NCBI RefSeq assembly: GCF_041245805.1
Contig: NZ_CP162490.1
Span: 4,689,001 to 4,753,000 of the forward strand
DNA length: 64,000 nucleotides
Direction: 5' to 3'
Source of the DNA: Xanthomonas sp. DAR 34887
GTDB taxonomy: Bacteria; Pseudomonadota; Gammaproteobacteria; Xanthomonadales; Xanthomonadaceae
In this document: piece by piece, positions 1-8,273 of the stretch
Numbering within the stretch: position 1 is the stretch's first letter
How the letters are laid out: each line of letters opens with the position of its first letter
Translations under genes and position numbers: made by a program
The notes under the pieces: model-generated
Told to the model about the DNA's origin: nothing
What the model saw: the letters and a program-made list of their open reading frames with translations, nothing else
The model's database searches: none

Positions 1-38
1 CGCCGAGCCATGCCGCTTGCGCGCGCCTTCCGACCGAC

Positions 39-548
39 ATGCCCGCACGCTCCACTCACATCGCCTCGCCGCGCACCCGCTGGCTCTCGCGCCTGCTGTT
101 CGCCAGCCTGTTCGCGCTGGGTGGCGGCGCGCTGCTGTACCACCTGCTCGGCGATTATCGCCATGCCAGCGCGATCCTGTCCGACCATTCGGTGGCCACG
201 GTGCCGGTGATCGCCGACGGCGCCTTCGGCGTGCATGCCGAGCCGCTGGTGCATTACCGCTTCCACTATGTCTTCGAGAGCAAGGGCCGGCTGCACCGCG
301 GCACGTTCGAGGCCAGCGGCGCCGAGGCCGCGCCGCTGCTGCTCGACGGCGCCACGGTGGAGATCGCCTACGCCAATGCCGACCCGTCGCGCTTCGGCCG
401 CCTCGACCAGCTGCAGCACGCCGGCAACCTCGGCAGCGTGTTGACCCGCCTGACCATCGCGCTGTCGATCGCCGCGCTGCTGGCCGCGGCCGCGCATCAG
501 GTGCTGATCGGACGCGTGCTCGGCGCACGCCGCCCCGCCGTGGCCTGA
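39..548 (+). CDS. DUF3592-like membrane protein
   Basis: A 169-residue protein with a hydrophobic segment at about residues 15-35, a hydrophilic central domain of about 95 residues rich in beta-type sequence, and a second membrane segment at about 133-158. This two-helix architecture, with the central motif VHYRFHYVFESKG, resembles the DUF3592 family, whose function is not known. The start at 39 gives a basic N-terminus directly before the first helix. It is the first complete gene in the window, so what lies upstream is unknown. It faces the sugE gene end to end. Confidence 0.7.
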   Translation: MPARSTHIASPRTRWLSRLLFASLFALGGGALLYHLLGDYRHASAILSDHSVATVPVIADGAFGVHAEPLVHYRFHYVFESKGRLHRGTFEASGAEAAPLLLDGATVEIAYANADPSRFGRLDQLQHAGNLGSVLTRLTIALSIAALLAAAAHQVLIGRVLGARRPAVA

Positions 549-652
549 GCCGTTCGCGGGCGCAGAGCGTCGACCGCAGCAGCTGCGCACTCATTACTCC
601 TACAGCGCCCGCCTGTTCCAAGACCTCTTCCAGGAAGCCAACCCCGCGGCAC

Positions 653-970
653 TCAGGGCTGGACCAGCTTCAGGCCGATCACGCCGGCCACGATCAGGCC
701 GATGCAGGCCAGCCGCGCCGGCGAGGCGCTGTCGCCGAACAGCGCGATCCCCAGCGCCGCGGTGCCCAGTGCGCCGATTCCGGTCCAGATCGCATACGCC
801 GTACCCAGCGGTATGTTTTTCAGCGCCTGGGTCAGCAGCCACAGGCTGATGCCGGCGCCGGCCAGCGTGCCCAGCGTCGGCCACAGGCGGGTGAAGCCTT
901 CGCTGTATTTGAGGCCGAGCGCGAAGCCGATTTCGAACAGGCCGGCGAGCAGCAGATAGATCCATGGCAT
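653..970 (-). CDS. sugE: SMR-family guanidinium exporter SugE/Gdx
   Basis: A 105-residue small multidrug resistance protein with four membrane helices. The essential proton/substrate glutamate is visible as E13 (motif LLLAGLFEIGFALG), and the fourth-helix region carries the GVIGLKLV pattern typical of SugE. Members of the Gdx branch export guanidinium in exchange for protons. The ATG at 970 is chosen because GGAGA lies about nine bases upstream and longer starts would lie inside the upstream hairpin. It follows speD on the same strand, and the 119-base gap holds a guanidine-II-type riboswitch and terminator, which supports guanidinium rather than drug export as its role. Family assignment is firm; substrate is inferred from the leader. 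Confidence 0.92.
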   Translation of the reverse strand: MPWIYLLLAGLFEIGFALGLKYSEGFTRLWPTLGTLAGAGISLWLLTQALKNIPLGTAYAIWTGIGALGTAALGIALFGDSASPARLACIGLIVAGVIGLKLVQP

Positions 971-985
971 TGTCTGTCTCCGTAG

Positions 986-1028
986 ACAAATAAAAACAAA
1001 AACGGCCCGATGTGTGCACATCGGGCCG
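986..1028 (-). terminator. Rho-independent terminator/attenuator before sugE
   Basis: A perfect 12-base-pair stem (CGGCCCGATGTG with its complement, 2-base loop) at 1003-1028 is followed on the minus strand by a T-rich run of about 15 bases (TTTTTGTTTTTATTT). It ends speD transcripts by default. Only about 16 bases separate its T-run from the sugE ATG, too few for a separate promoter, so sugE must be transcribed through this hairpin. That makes it an attenuator controlled by the overlapping riboswitch. Confidence 0.88.
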
Positions 1029-1077
1029 CCGTCGGCAGGGGTCGCAGCGCAAACGCTGCGGGGCGGGCCGTCCCGCC
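1025..1077 (-). promoter_or_regulatory. Guanidine-II (mini-ykkC) riboswitch
   Basis: Read on the minus strand, two hairpins carry ACGG tetraloops: GGCGGG-ACGG-CCCGCC (1062-1077) and GCCG-ACGG-CGGC (1025-1036). A third hairpin with a TTTG loop (stem GCAGCG/CGCTGC) lies between them. Paired hairpins with ACGR loops upstream of an SMR exporter are the defining pattern of the guanidine-II class. The last four bases of the second aptamer hairpin (1025-1028) are also the first bases of the downstream terminator stem, so guanidinium binding should block the terminator and allow sugE transcription. The mechanism is inferred from this overlap. Confidence 0.82.
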
Positions 1078-1089
1078 GAATGTGACGCG

Positions 1090-1884
1090 CTACTCGGCCA
1101 GATTGCGACCGTGGAACAGTTCCTCGATCTCGCGCTTGAGCAGCGCTTCGATGCGCATGCGCTCCTTGAACGACAGATTCTTGGCCTTTTCCTCGAACAG
1201 GTACTGGTCCAGATCGAAGTCCTTCAGGTGCATCTTGGTGTGGAAGATGTTCTCCTGATAGACGTTGACGTCGAACATCTCGTAGCGCGACTTGATGTTC
1301 TTGGCCAGGAAGTTCTGGATCGAATTGATCTTGTGGTCGATGTAGTGCTTCTTGCCCTTCACGTCGCGGGTGAAGCCGCGCACGCGGTAATCCATGATCA
1401 CGATGTCCGATTCCAGGCTCTCGATCAGGTAGTTGAGCGCCTTCAGCGGCGAGATGACCCCGCAGGTGGCGACGTCGATGTCGGCGCGGAAGGTCGCGAT
1501 ACCGTGCTGCGGATGGGTTTCCGGGTAGGTATGGACGGTGATGTGGCTCTTGTCCATGTGCGCGACCACCGCGTCGGAGATGATCTCCTTGCCGGCCAGC
1601 TTCTTGTCGATCACCGGCTCTTCGGAGATCAGGATGGTCACCGAGGCGCCCTGCGGATCGTAGTCCTGGCGCGCGATGTTGAGGATGTTGGCGCCGATGA
1701 TATCGGCCACATCGGTGAGGATCTGGGTCAGACGATCGGCGTCGTACTGCTCGTCGATGTACTCGATGTAGCGCTGGCGCTCCTCTTCGGACACCGCGTA
1801 GCAGACGTCGTAGATGTTGAAGCTCAACGCCTTGGTGAGGTTGTTGAAACCTTGCAGCCTCAGGCGAGGCAACGGCTTGACCAC
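1090..1884 (-). CDS. speD: S-adenosylmethionine decarboxylase proenzyme
   Basis: Pyruvoyl enzyme that decarboxylates S-adenosylmethionine to supply aminopropyl groups for spermidine. The sequence is the E. coli-type SpeD of 264 residues. The self-cleavage site is the K-S bond in the motif DKSHITVHTYPETHP at about residues 112-113, where the serine becomes the pyruvoyl cofactor. The GTG at 1884 is preferred over the longer ATG at 1929: it gives the usual family length and has AGAGGA just upstream. The gene is divergent from clp and is followed by the sugE riboswitch and terminator. Confidence 0.95.
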   Translation of the reverse strand: MVKPLPRLRLQGFNNLTKALSFNIYDVCYAVSEEERQRYIEYIDEQYDADRLTQILTDVADIIGANILNIARQDYDPQGASVTILISEEPVIDKKLAGKEIISDAVVAHMDKSHITVHTYPETHPQHGIATFRADIDVATCGVISPLKALNYLIESLESDIVIMDYRVRGFTRDVKGKKHYIDHKINSIQNFLAKNIKSRYEMFDVNVYQENIFHTKMHLKDFDLDQYLFEEKAKNLSFKERMRIEALLKREIEELFHGRNLAE

Positions 1885-2033
1885 GGGCGTGAATCCTCTA
1901 AAAGATGGACGGGGTAGAAAGGGCAGCAATTATGGGCCAAACGCGCCCGTAGCGAAACGTGGGGATTGGCGCTCGTTTGCCGCAGAGAACGCGTCCCGTT
2001 AAGCTTCGGGACTCACGTAGTAGCGAAGCCGCC

Positions 2034-2723
2034 ATGAGTCCCGGAAACACCTCCACTGCAACACCTGTGCGCATCGCTCCAAGTCCTCTGACGTTGGACA
2101 CCGCCACCATCGACCGCTTCCTGGCGCACAGCCATCGGCGTCGCTATCCGGCGCGGACGGACGTGTTCAGGCCCGGCGATCCGGCCGGCACCCTGTACTA
2201 CGTCGTCAGCGGCTCGGTCAGCATCATCGCCGAGGAAGATGACGACCGTGAGCTGGTGCTGGGCTATTTCGGCAGCGGCGAGTTCGTCGGCGAGATGGGC
2301 CTGTTCATCGAATCCGACCAGCGCGAGGTGATCCTGCGCACCCGCACCCCGTGCGAGCTGGCCGAGATCAGCTACGAACGCCTGCACCAGCTGTTCCTGG
2401 GGTCGCTGTCGGCGGATGCGCCGCGGGTGCTGTACGCGATCGGCGTGCAGCTGTCCAAGCGCCTGCTCGACACCTCGCGCAAGGCCAGTCGCCTGGCGTT
2501 CCTGGACGTCACCGACCGCATCGTGCGTACCCTGCACGACCTGGCGCAGGAGCCGGAGGCGATGAGCCACCCGCAGGGCATGCAGCTGCGCGTGTCGCGG
2601 CAGGAGCTGGCGCGCCTGGTCGGCTGCTCGCGCGAGATGGCCGGGCGGGTGCTGAAGAAGCTGCAGGTCGACGGCATCCTGCATGCCCGCGGCAAGACCG
2701 TGGTGCTGTACGGCGCGCGCTGA
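2034..2723 (+). CDS. clp: CRP-like global regulator Clp
   Basis: A 229-residue CRP/FNR-family transcription factor. The N-terminal cyclic-nucleotide-binding barrel covers about residues 25-140 and the C-terminal winged helix about 150-229, with the recognition region SRQELARLVGCSREMAGRVL. In Xanthomonas, Clp controls extracellular enzymes and exopolysaccharide, and its DNA binding is inhibited by cyclic di-GMP rather than activated by cAMP. The start at 2034 matches the known N-terminal pattern of Clp and avoids overlap into the speD promoter region. The secreted cellulase, nuclease and protease and the GGDEF cyclase in this window belong to the kind of processes Clp governs, though no clear Clp operator was found near them. 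Confidence 0.95.
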   Translation: MSPGNTSTATPVRIAPSPLTLDTATIDRFLAHSHRRRYPARTDVFRPGDPAGTLYYVVSGSVSIIAEEDDDRELVLGYFGSGEFVGEMGLFIESDQREVILRTRTPCELAEISYERLHQLFLGSLSADAPRVLYAIGVQLSKRLLDTSRKASRLAFLDVTDRIVRTLHDLAQEPEAMSHPQGMQLRVSRQELARLVGCSREMAGRVLKKLQVDGILHARGKTVVLYGAR

Positions 2724-2771
2724 GCGCAAGGCCATGACCGCGCGCCGCGCTGACGGCGGCGGTCCACCGCG

Positions 2772-3530
2772 ATGGTCCTGAGCGAGACGTTCTATTGGTT
2801 CGTGCTGGTCGGCCTGGCGGCGCAGCTGGTCGATGGCGCGCTGGGCATGGCGTTCGGCCTGGTGTCCTCGTCCGTGCTGTTGAGTATGGGCCTGCCGCCG
2901 GCGGCGGTCAGCGCCAGCGTGCACAGCGCCGAGGTCTTCACCACCGGCGCCTCGGGCCTGTCGCATCTGGCGCTGGGCAATGTCGACAAGCGCCTGTTCC
3001 TGCGCCTGGCGCTGCCCGGCATGGCCGGCGGCATCCTCGGCGCCTACGTGCTGACCCAGCTGCCGGGCGATGCGATCCGCCCGTTCGTGCATCTGTACCT
3101 GCTGGGCCTGGCGGTGCTGATCCTGTTGCGCGCCGCCGGCCGCGCGCTGCCGCGGCAACAGGTGCGGCGGGTGCCGCTGCTGGGCTTCGTCGCCGGCCTG
3201 CTCGACGCCAGCGGCGGCGGTGGCTGGGGCCCGGTGGCGACCTCGACCCTGCTGGCGCGCGGCGGCCAGGCGCGTACCACGATCGGCACGGTCAATGCCG
3301 CCGAATTCCTGGTGACGCTGTCGATTTCGCTGACCTTCCTGCTGACCATGGGCGTGCAGCACCTGGAGATCGTGCTCGGGCTGCTGGTCGGCGGCATGCT
3401 GGCCGCGCCGCTGGCGGCGCTGCTGGTCAAGCGGGTGCGCGAACGTTGGGTGTTGGTGGCGGTGGGCGTGCTGGTGCTCGGGATCAGTCTGTACCAGATC
3501 GGCAGCACGCTGGCTCGCTGGCTGGCGTAG
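2772..3530 (+). CDS. TSUP (TauE/SafE) family permease
   Basis: A 252-residue integral membrane protein with about seven or eight helices and the two half-repeats typical of the TSUP/TauE/SafE family. Visible are the N-terminal motif AQLVDGALGMAFGLVSS and the second-half motif LDASGGGGWGPVATS. Members move sulfite, sulfoacetate or other small organosulfur or organic anions across the inner membrane; the substrate cannot be told from sequence. It starts 48 bases after clp on the same strand, so it may share that transcript. The start codon has a weak Shine-Dalgarno sequence. Confidence 0.88.
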   Translation: MVLSETFYWFVLVGLAAQLVDGALGMAFGLVSSSVLLSMGLPPAAVSASVHSAEVFTTGASGLSHLALGNVDKRLFLRLALPGMAGGILGAYVLTQLPGDAIRPFVHLYLLGLAVLILLRAAGRALPRQQVRRVPLLGFVAGLLDASGGGGWGPVATSTLLARGGQARTTIGTVNAAEFLVTLSISLTFLLTMGVQHLEIVLGLLVGGMLAAPLAALLVKRVRERWVLVAVGVLVLGISLYQIGSTLARWLA

Positions 3531-3778
3531 CGCTCGGCGCATTTCCAACGCAATGGAGACACGCCGGCGTTGAGGCGAACGGCTTCGCGGAACGTCCCAC
3601 GTCCGTGCGCAACCTGCGCGCTGCAGTCGTGTTTATTCGAGGTTCCCATTGTGCGCGCCCATGCGCGCGATGATCGGCAGCGTCGATATCGCCAATGCGC
3701 AGTTTGGGCGCAGCCGTCCGAACGGGCTGTCGCGATCGACGTCGGAGCAGCTTCGAGTCCCTGGCTGGCGAGAACGCG

Positions 3779-4798
3779 ATGAACCGCATCATCAGAATCC
3801 TCATCATGGCTGCCGTTGCGTACCTGGCGCTGCCGATGCCGCCGGCACATGCCGACGCCTTCGCCCGGCTGGGCCGCGGGGTCAATGTGCTCGGCTACGA
3901 CCCGTTGTGGACCGACCCGGCGAAGGCGCGTTTCCGCCCTCCGTTGTACCGGGCGATCCACGACGGCGGCTTTCGGACCGTGCGGGTCAATCTGCAGGCG
4001 TTCGCGCACATGGACGGCGCGAATCGGCTCGATCCGACCTGGCTGAGCACCCTCGACACCGTGGTGAAACAGGCCACCGATGCCGGGCTGAACGTGATCC
4101 TCGACGAACACGACTTCCATCCCTGCGCCCGCGACGCGGCGGACTGCCGGGTCAAGCTGCTGGCGTTCTGGAGCCAGATCGCCGAGCGCTACCGCAATGC
4201 CCCGCAATCGGTGCTGTTCGAACTGTTGAACGAGCCCAATGGCGAACTGACCAGCGCCAAATGGAACGCCCTGCTGGGCGACGCGCTGCGCATCGTCCGC
4301 CGCGACAATCCGACGCGCACGGTGGTGATCGGCCCGGCCAACGGCAATTCCTTCACCGCGCTTGGCGATCTGCGCCTGCCCGATGACGATCCCAACCTCC
4401 TGGTCACCGTCCACTACTACAACCCGTTCGGCTTCACCCATCAAGGCGCGCCGTGGGTGCGCGCCGACATCAAGGACCGCACCGGCGTTTCCTGGGGCAG
4501 CCAGGCCGACCGAGCAAAGCTCTATCGCGAGTTCGATGCGGTCGCACAGTGGGCAACGGCCCATCGCCGCCAGATCCTCTTGGGCGAATTCGGAACCTAC
4601 GAGAAGGCACCGGCCGCCGATCGTCTGGCCTGGACCACGGCCGTGGTCAACGCCGCCGAGAAACGCCATTTCGCCTGGGCGTACTGGCAATTCGAGGGCA
4701 GCTTCGGCACCTACGACATCGACCAGGGGCGTTGGATCGAACCGCTGCACCGGGCGCTGGTGTCCAGCGACAGCGCGTATTCCAAGCGCGGTCAGTGA
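3779..4798 (+). CDS. Secreted GH5 cellulase (endoglucanase)
   Basis: A 339-residue glycoside hydrolase family 5 enzyme. A signal peptide ends near residue 25 (motif PPAHA before DAF). The acid/base glutamate is E152 in FELLNEPNGE and the nucleophile is E270 in LLGEFGTYE, with the conserved HYY near residue 212. The fold is a TIM barrel that cleaves beta-1,4-glucan outside the cell. No carbohydrate-binding module or linker is visible, so this is a catalytic-domain-only form. The ATG at 3779 places the signal peptide at the N-terminus. The 248-base upstream gap holds no other gene. The gene converges with the HAD phosphatase with only 30 bases between stops. Confidence 0.93.
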   Translation: MNRIIRILIMAAVAYLALPMPPAHADAFARLGRGVNVLGYDPLWTDPAKARFRPPLYRAIHDGGFRTVRVNLQAFAHMDGANRLDPTWLSTLDTVVKQATDAGLNVILDEHDFHPCARDAADCRVKLLAFWSQIAERYRNAPQSVLFELLNEPNGELTSAKWNALLGDALRIVRRDNPTRTVVIGPANGNSFTALGDLRLPDDDPNLLVTVHYYNPFGFTHQGAPWVRADIKDRTGVSWGSQADRAKLYREFDAVAQWATAHRRQILLGEFGTYEKAPAADRLAWTTAVVNAAEKRHFAWAYWQFEGSFGTYDIDQGRWIEPLHRALVSSDSAYSKRGQ

Positions 4799-4828
4799 CT
4801 GCGCCAGCGGCGATACGCCAGAAACGCG

Positions 4829-5539
4829 CTAGTCGCCGGCGCGGTCGCGGCAACCCCAGTTCAGGATCGGCGTGCCGGAGGGCAGTTCGCGGCGGAAGCG
4901 GGCCACGGCCGCGGCCTTGGGATTGACCACCACCGGCACCGCGGCGGCGCGCAGCAGCGGCAGGTCGGCGGTGCTGTCGGAGTAGGCGGTGGCGATCTCG
5001 CCGTAGCCCAACTCGCGCAGCATGCGCATCTTCTCTTCGTTGTGGCAGTGGCGGGTGGCGGTGACCGCGCCCAGCCGCGGGCCGATCAGGCTGCCGACCA
5101 CCGGCACGTCCTGGTGCGCGACGAAGCCGAGGATGGCGCGCGCCAGTTCCGGCGGCGCGCCGGTGGCGACCACCACCCGGTCGCCGGCGGCGCGATGCCG
5201 GGCGAACACCTCCAAGGCGTGCGGCAGCAGGCGCTGGCGGATCCGCGCTTCGTGCTGCAGCACGTACTGGTCGATCACCCGGTTGAACTCGCGGGCGCGG
5301 TGCAGGCCGAAGCTGGCGATCCACACGTAGCCGGAAATGCCGGTGCGCCGGGTCGGCAGCCACGCCACCAGCGGCCCCAGCAGCGGTGTGGCCAGCAGCG
5401 CGGCGGCCAGGCGCAGCGGATTGCGCCGGATCAGCCAGGCGAACAGGTGGCTGCCCGAGTCGCCGTCGTACAGGGTGTGGTCGAAATCGAACACCACCAG
5501 CGGCGCATCGGCGCGTGGCGCGGGATAGGCCTCGCTCAT
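4829..5539 (-). CDS. HAD-IB family phosphatase, last gene of trp operon
   Basis: A 236-residue haloacid-dehalogenase-superfamily hydrolase of subfamily IB. Motif I is DFDHTLYDGD (nucleophile D18, acid D20), and the C-terminal motif is AYSDSTADLPLL. Relatives dephosphorylate small phosphomonoesters such as phosphoserine, but the substrate is not evident. Two weakly hydrophobic stretches at about residues 35-65 form the cap region. Its ATG overlaps the trpC stop (5536-5539, ATGA), so it is translationally coupled to trpC. This suggests a link to tryptophan or serine metabolism, but that is inference. Confidence 0.87.
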   Translation of the reverse strand: MSEAYPAPRADAPLVVFDFDHTLYDGDSGSHLFAWLIRRNPLRLAAALLATPLLGPLVAWLPTRRTGISGYVWIASFGLHRAREFNRVIDQYVLQHEARIRQRLLPHALEVFARHRAAGDRVVVATGAPPELARAILGFVAHQDVPVVGSLIGPRLGAVTATRHCHNEEKMRMLRELGYGEIATAYSDSTADLPLLRAAAVPVVVNPKAAAVARFRRELPSGTPILNWGCRDRAGD

Positions 5540-6333
5540 GGTTCGAAGAACAGCTGGCGCAGCGCCTCGCCGGGTTCCTCGGCGCGCATGAACGCTTCGC
5601 CGACCAGGAACGCGTGCACGCCGGCCGCGCGCATCGTCGCCACGTCGGCCGGGCCGAGGATGCCGCTCTCGGTAACCAGCAGGCGATCGCGCGGCACCGC
5701 GTCCTTCATCGTCAGCGTGGTCTGCAGCGACACCTCGAAGGTGCGCAGGTTGCGGTTGTTGATGCCGATCAGCGGCACCGGCACCTGGATCGCGCGTTCC
5801 AGCTCGTCGATGTCGTGCACTTCGACCAGCACGTCCATGCCCAGCTGCAGCGCCAGCGCCGACAGTTCGGCCAGCTGCAGGTCGTCCAGCGCGGCGACGA
5901 TCAGCAGGATGCAGTCGGCGCCGAGCACGCGCGCCTCGACCACCTGATACGGATCGATGATGAAGTCCTTGCGCAGCACCGGCAGCGTGCACGCCTCGCG
6001 CGCCTGCTGCAGGTAGCGGTCGTGACCCTGGAAGAAGTCCTCGTCGGTCAGCACCGACAGGCAGGCGGCGCCGCCGAATTCGTAGCTGACCGCGATGTCG
6101 GCCGGCTGGAAGTCGGCGCGGATCACGCCCTTGGACGGGCTGGCCTTCTTGACCTCGGCGATCACCGCCGGCTCGCCGGCGGCGATCGCGGCCTGCAGCG
6201 CACGCGCGAACCCGCGCACCGGCGGCGCCGTCTCGGCGCGCGCCATCAGCTCGAACAGCGGCACACGCGCGCTGCGCGCGGCGATCTCTTCGGCCTTGCG
6301 GGCGAGAATGGTGCGGAGGATGTCGCTGCTCAT
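5536..6333 (-). CDS. trpC: Indole-3-glycerol phosphate synthase
   Basis: A 265-residue TIM-barrel enzyme that closes the indole ring from 1-(2-carboxyphenylamino)-1-deoxyribulose 5-phosphate. Signature motifs are EVKKASPSKG, LRKDFIIDPYQ, INNRNL and TESGI, which carry the catalytic lysines and glutamates. The start at 6333 (MSSDILRTIL) is the family norm; the ATG 27 bases further upstream gives an unlikely extension. It is a stand-alone TrpC without a fused TrpF domain. A 141-base gap separates it from trpD, and it overlaps the HAD gene by four bases. Confidence 0.97.
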   Translation of the reverse strand: MSSDILRTILARKAEEIAARSARVPLFELMARAETAPPVRGFARALQAAIAAGEPAVIAEVKKASPSKGVIRADFQPADIAVSYEFGGAACLSVLTDEDFFQGHDRYLQQAREACTLPVLRKDFIIDPYQVVEARVLGADCILLIVAALDDLQLAELSALALQLGMDVLVEVHDIDELERAIQVPVPLIGINNRNLRTFEVSLQTTLTMKDAVPRDRLLVTESGILGPADVATMRAAGVHAFLVGEAFMRAEEPGEALRQLFFEP

Positions 6334-6474
6334 AGGGTTTGGATCCTGGGGGACAGGCATTATCGGTCAAGACGGTGAAGGCCGGGGTCATGCGGCGGCA
6401 CCTTGGAATTGCCAGCGGCATGGAAGGACGCGGCGGCGACGCGGGATCGCCGACGTCCTGTCGATCCGTCGCGT

Positions 6475-7533
6475 TCAGCCGGCAGCGGGCGCCACATCCT
6501 GCAGATCCACCAGGCGCCGCGTGCACGCCACATACGCATCCAGCCTGGCGCGGGCGCGGCCGTCGGCGATCGCCGCGCGCGCCAGGCCGATGCCGGCGCC
6601 GATATCGGCCGCCACGCCGGCCACGTACAGCGCCGCGCCGGCGTTGAAGGCGACGATGTCCAGCGCCGGACCGGGCACGTTGTCGAGCACGCCGCGCAGC
6701 ATCGCCATCGACTCGGCGGCGTCGGCGACCTTGAGGTTGCGGCTGGCCGACATGGCGATGCCGAAATCCTCCGGATGCACCTCGTACTCGCGCACTTCGC
6801 CGTCGCGCAGCTCGCCAACCATGGTGCCGGCGCCGAGCGACAGTTCGTCCATGCCGTCGCGGCCCCACACCACCAGCGCGCGCTCGGCGCCCAGCTCATG
6901 CAGCACGCGTGCCTGGATGCCGACCAGGTCGGGATGGAACACGCCCATCAGGATGTTCGGCGAGCCGGCCGGATTGGTCAGCGGGCCGAGGATGTTGAAG
7001 ATGGTGCGCACGCCCATCTCGCGCCGCACCGGCGCCACCACCTTCATCGCCGGGTGGTGCACCGGCGCGTACATGAAGCCGATGCCGGTGGCGGCCAGCG
7101 CCTGCGCCACCTGCTCGGGCTGCAGTTCGATCGCCGCGCCCAGCGCTTCCAGCGCATCGGCGCTGCCGGACTTGGAGGAGACGCTGCGGTTGCCGTGCTT
7201 GGCCACCTTGGCGCCGGCCGCGGCGGCCACGAACATCGCGCAGGTGGAGATGTTGAAGGTGTGCGATCCGTCGCCGCCGGTGCCGACGATATCGACCATG
7301 TGGGTGCGGTCGGCGACCTCCACGGTGCGCGAGAACTCGCGCATCACCGCCGCCGCGCCGGCGATCTCGCCGATCGTCTCCTTCTTCACCCGCAGCCCGG
7401 TGAGGATCGCCGCAGTCATCATCGGCGACACTTCGCCGCGCATGATCTGCCGCATCAGCCCGACCATCTCGTCGTGGAAGATCTCGCGGTGCTCGATGGT
7501 GCGTTGCAGGGCTTGCTGGGGGGTAATGGTCAT
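6475..7533 (-). CDS. trpD: Anthranilate phosphoribosyltransferase
   Basis: A 352-residue enzyme that transfers phosphoribose from PRPP to anthranilate, the second step of tryptophan synthesis. The PRPP loop GTGGDGSHTFNIST is intact, and the N-terminal helical domain (about 1-75) and alpha/beta C-terminal domain are complete. It is a single-domain TrpD, not fused to TrpG as in enterobacteria, which fits the separate trpG upstream. It sits 52 bases after the flavin reductase gene. Confidence 0.97.
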   Translation of the reverse strand: MTITPQQALQRTIEHREIFHDEMVGLMRQIMRGEVSPMMTAAILTGLRVKKETIGEIAGAAAVMREFSRTVEVADRTHMVDIVGTGGDGSHTFNISTCAMFVAAAAGAKVAKHGNRSVSSKSGSADALEALGAAIELQPEQVAQALAATGIGFMYAPVHHPAMKVVAPVRREMGVRTIFNILGPLTNPAGSPNILMGVFHPDLVGIQARVLHELGAERALVVWGRDGMDELSLGAGTMVGELRDGEVREYEVHPEDFGIAMSASRNLKVADAAESMAMLRGVLDNVPGPALDIVAFNAGAALYVAGVAADIGAGIGLARAAIADGRARARLDAYVACTRRLVDLQDVAPAAG

Positions 7534-7585
7534 GGCGAGCGATCTGTTCGAATGCGGAAGGGAGGAAGGCGGCGCGCGGAGGAGA

Positions 7586-8224
7586 TCAGCGCGAAGGCGC
7601 CGGCCGCGTCATGCGCAGGCGCCCTTGCGCCAGCACTTCGAAATAATCGGCCGGGCCGCCGGCGCGCAGCAGCGTGGCGACCGCGGCCGGGTCGTAGATT
7701 CCCTCGTGCAACGCGCTGTGCGCGATGTGCACACCGACCACCTCGCCCAGCACCAGCCAGGTCTGGATCGGCTCGCCGCGCGCGCTTTGCAGCGGCAGCA
7801 GCTGGCTGAGCCGGCATTCGAAGCTCACCGGGCTGGCGGCCACCCGCGGTGCCGCGATCAGCCGCGAGGGCGCGGCCGCCAGCCCGGCCAGGGCGAACTC
7901 GTCGATCTCCGGCGCGACCGCGGCGGAACTGGCGTTCATCGCCTCGGCCAGCGGCCGCGTGGCCAGGTTCCAGGTGAACTCGCCGCTGGCCTCGATGTTA
8001 CGCACGCTGTCCTTCCAGCCGATGCTGGCGAAGCCGACGATCGGCGGCACGTAGTTGAACGCATTGAAGAAGCTGTACGGCGCGAGGTTGGCGACACCGT
8101 CGGCGCCGCGCGAACCGATCCAGCCGATCGGCCGCGGCCCGACGATCGCGTTGAACGGATCGTGCGGCAAGCCGTGTCCGCTGGCCGGTTCGTAGAAGTG
8201 GAAGGCGTCGGTGCGATCGTGCAT
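7586..8224 (-). CDS. Flavin reductase-like, FMN-binding split-barrel protein
   Basis: A 212-residue protein of the flavin-reductase-like/DUF447-type split-barrel group. The motif GPRPIGWIGSRGADGVANLAPYS contains the FMN-phosphate binding segment. Members reduce flavins or act as flavoprotein oxidoreductases; the substrate here is unknown. It lies between trpG and trpD in the tryptophan operon with gaps of about 50 bases each side, so it is probably co-transcribed, but no role in tryptophan synthesis is known for the family. Confidence 0.86.
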   Translation of the reverse strand: MHDRTDAFHFYEPASGHGLPHDPFNAIVGPRPIGWIGSRGADGVANLAPYSFFNAFNYVPPIVGFASIGWKDSVRNIEASGEFTWNLATRPLAEAMNASSAAVAPEIDEFALAGLAAAPSRLIAAPRVAASPVSFECRLSQLLPLQSARGEPIQTWLVLGEVVGVHIAHSALHEGIYDPAAVATLLRAGGPADYFEVLAQGRLRMTRPAPSR

Positions 8225-8273
8225 CGGCAGGGTCCGGCGGTGACGGAGAATGACGCGGCGCCGGCGTGGCGGC

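Noticed and set aside
3580..3615. TTCGC-type plant-inducible promoter box upstream of the cellulase
   Set aside because: TTCGC at 3590 is not followed after 15 bases by a second TTCGC, so it does not make a PIP box.
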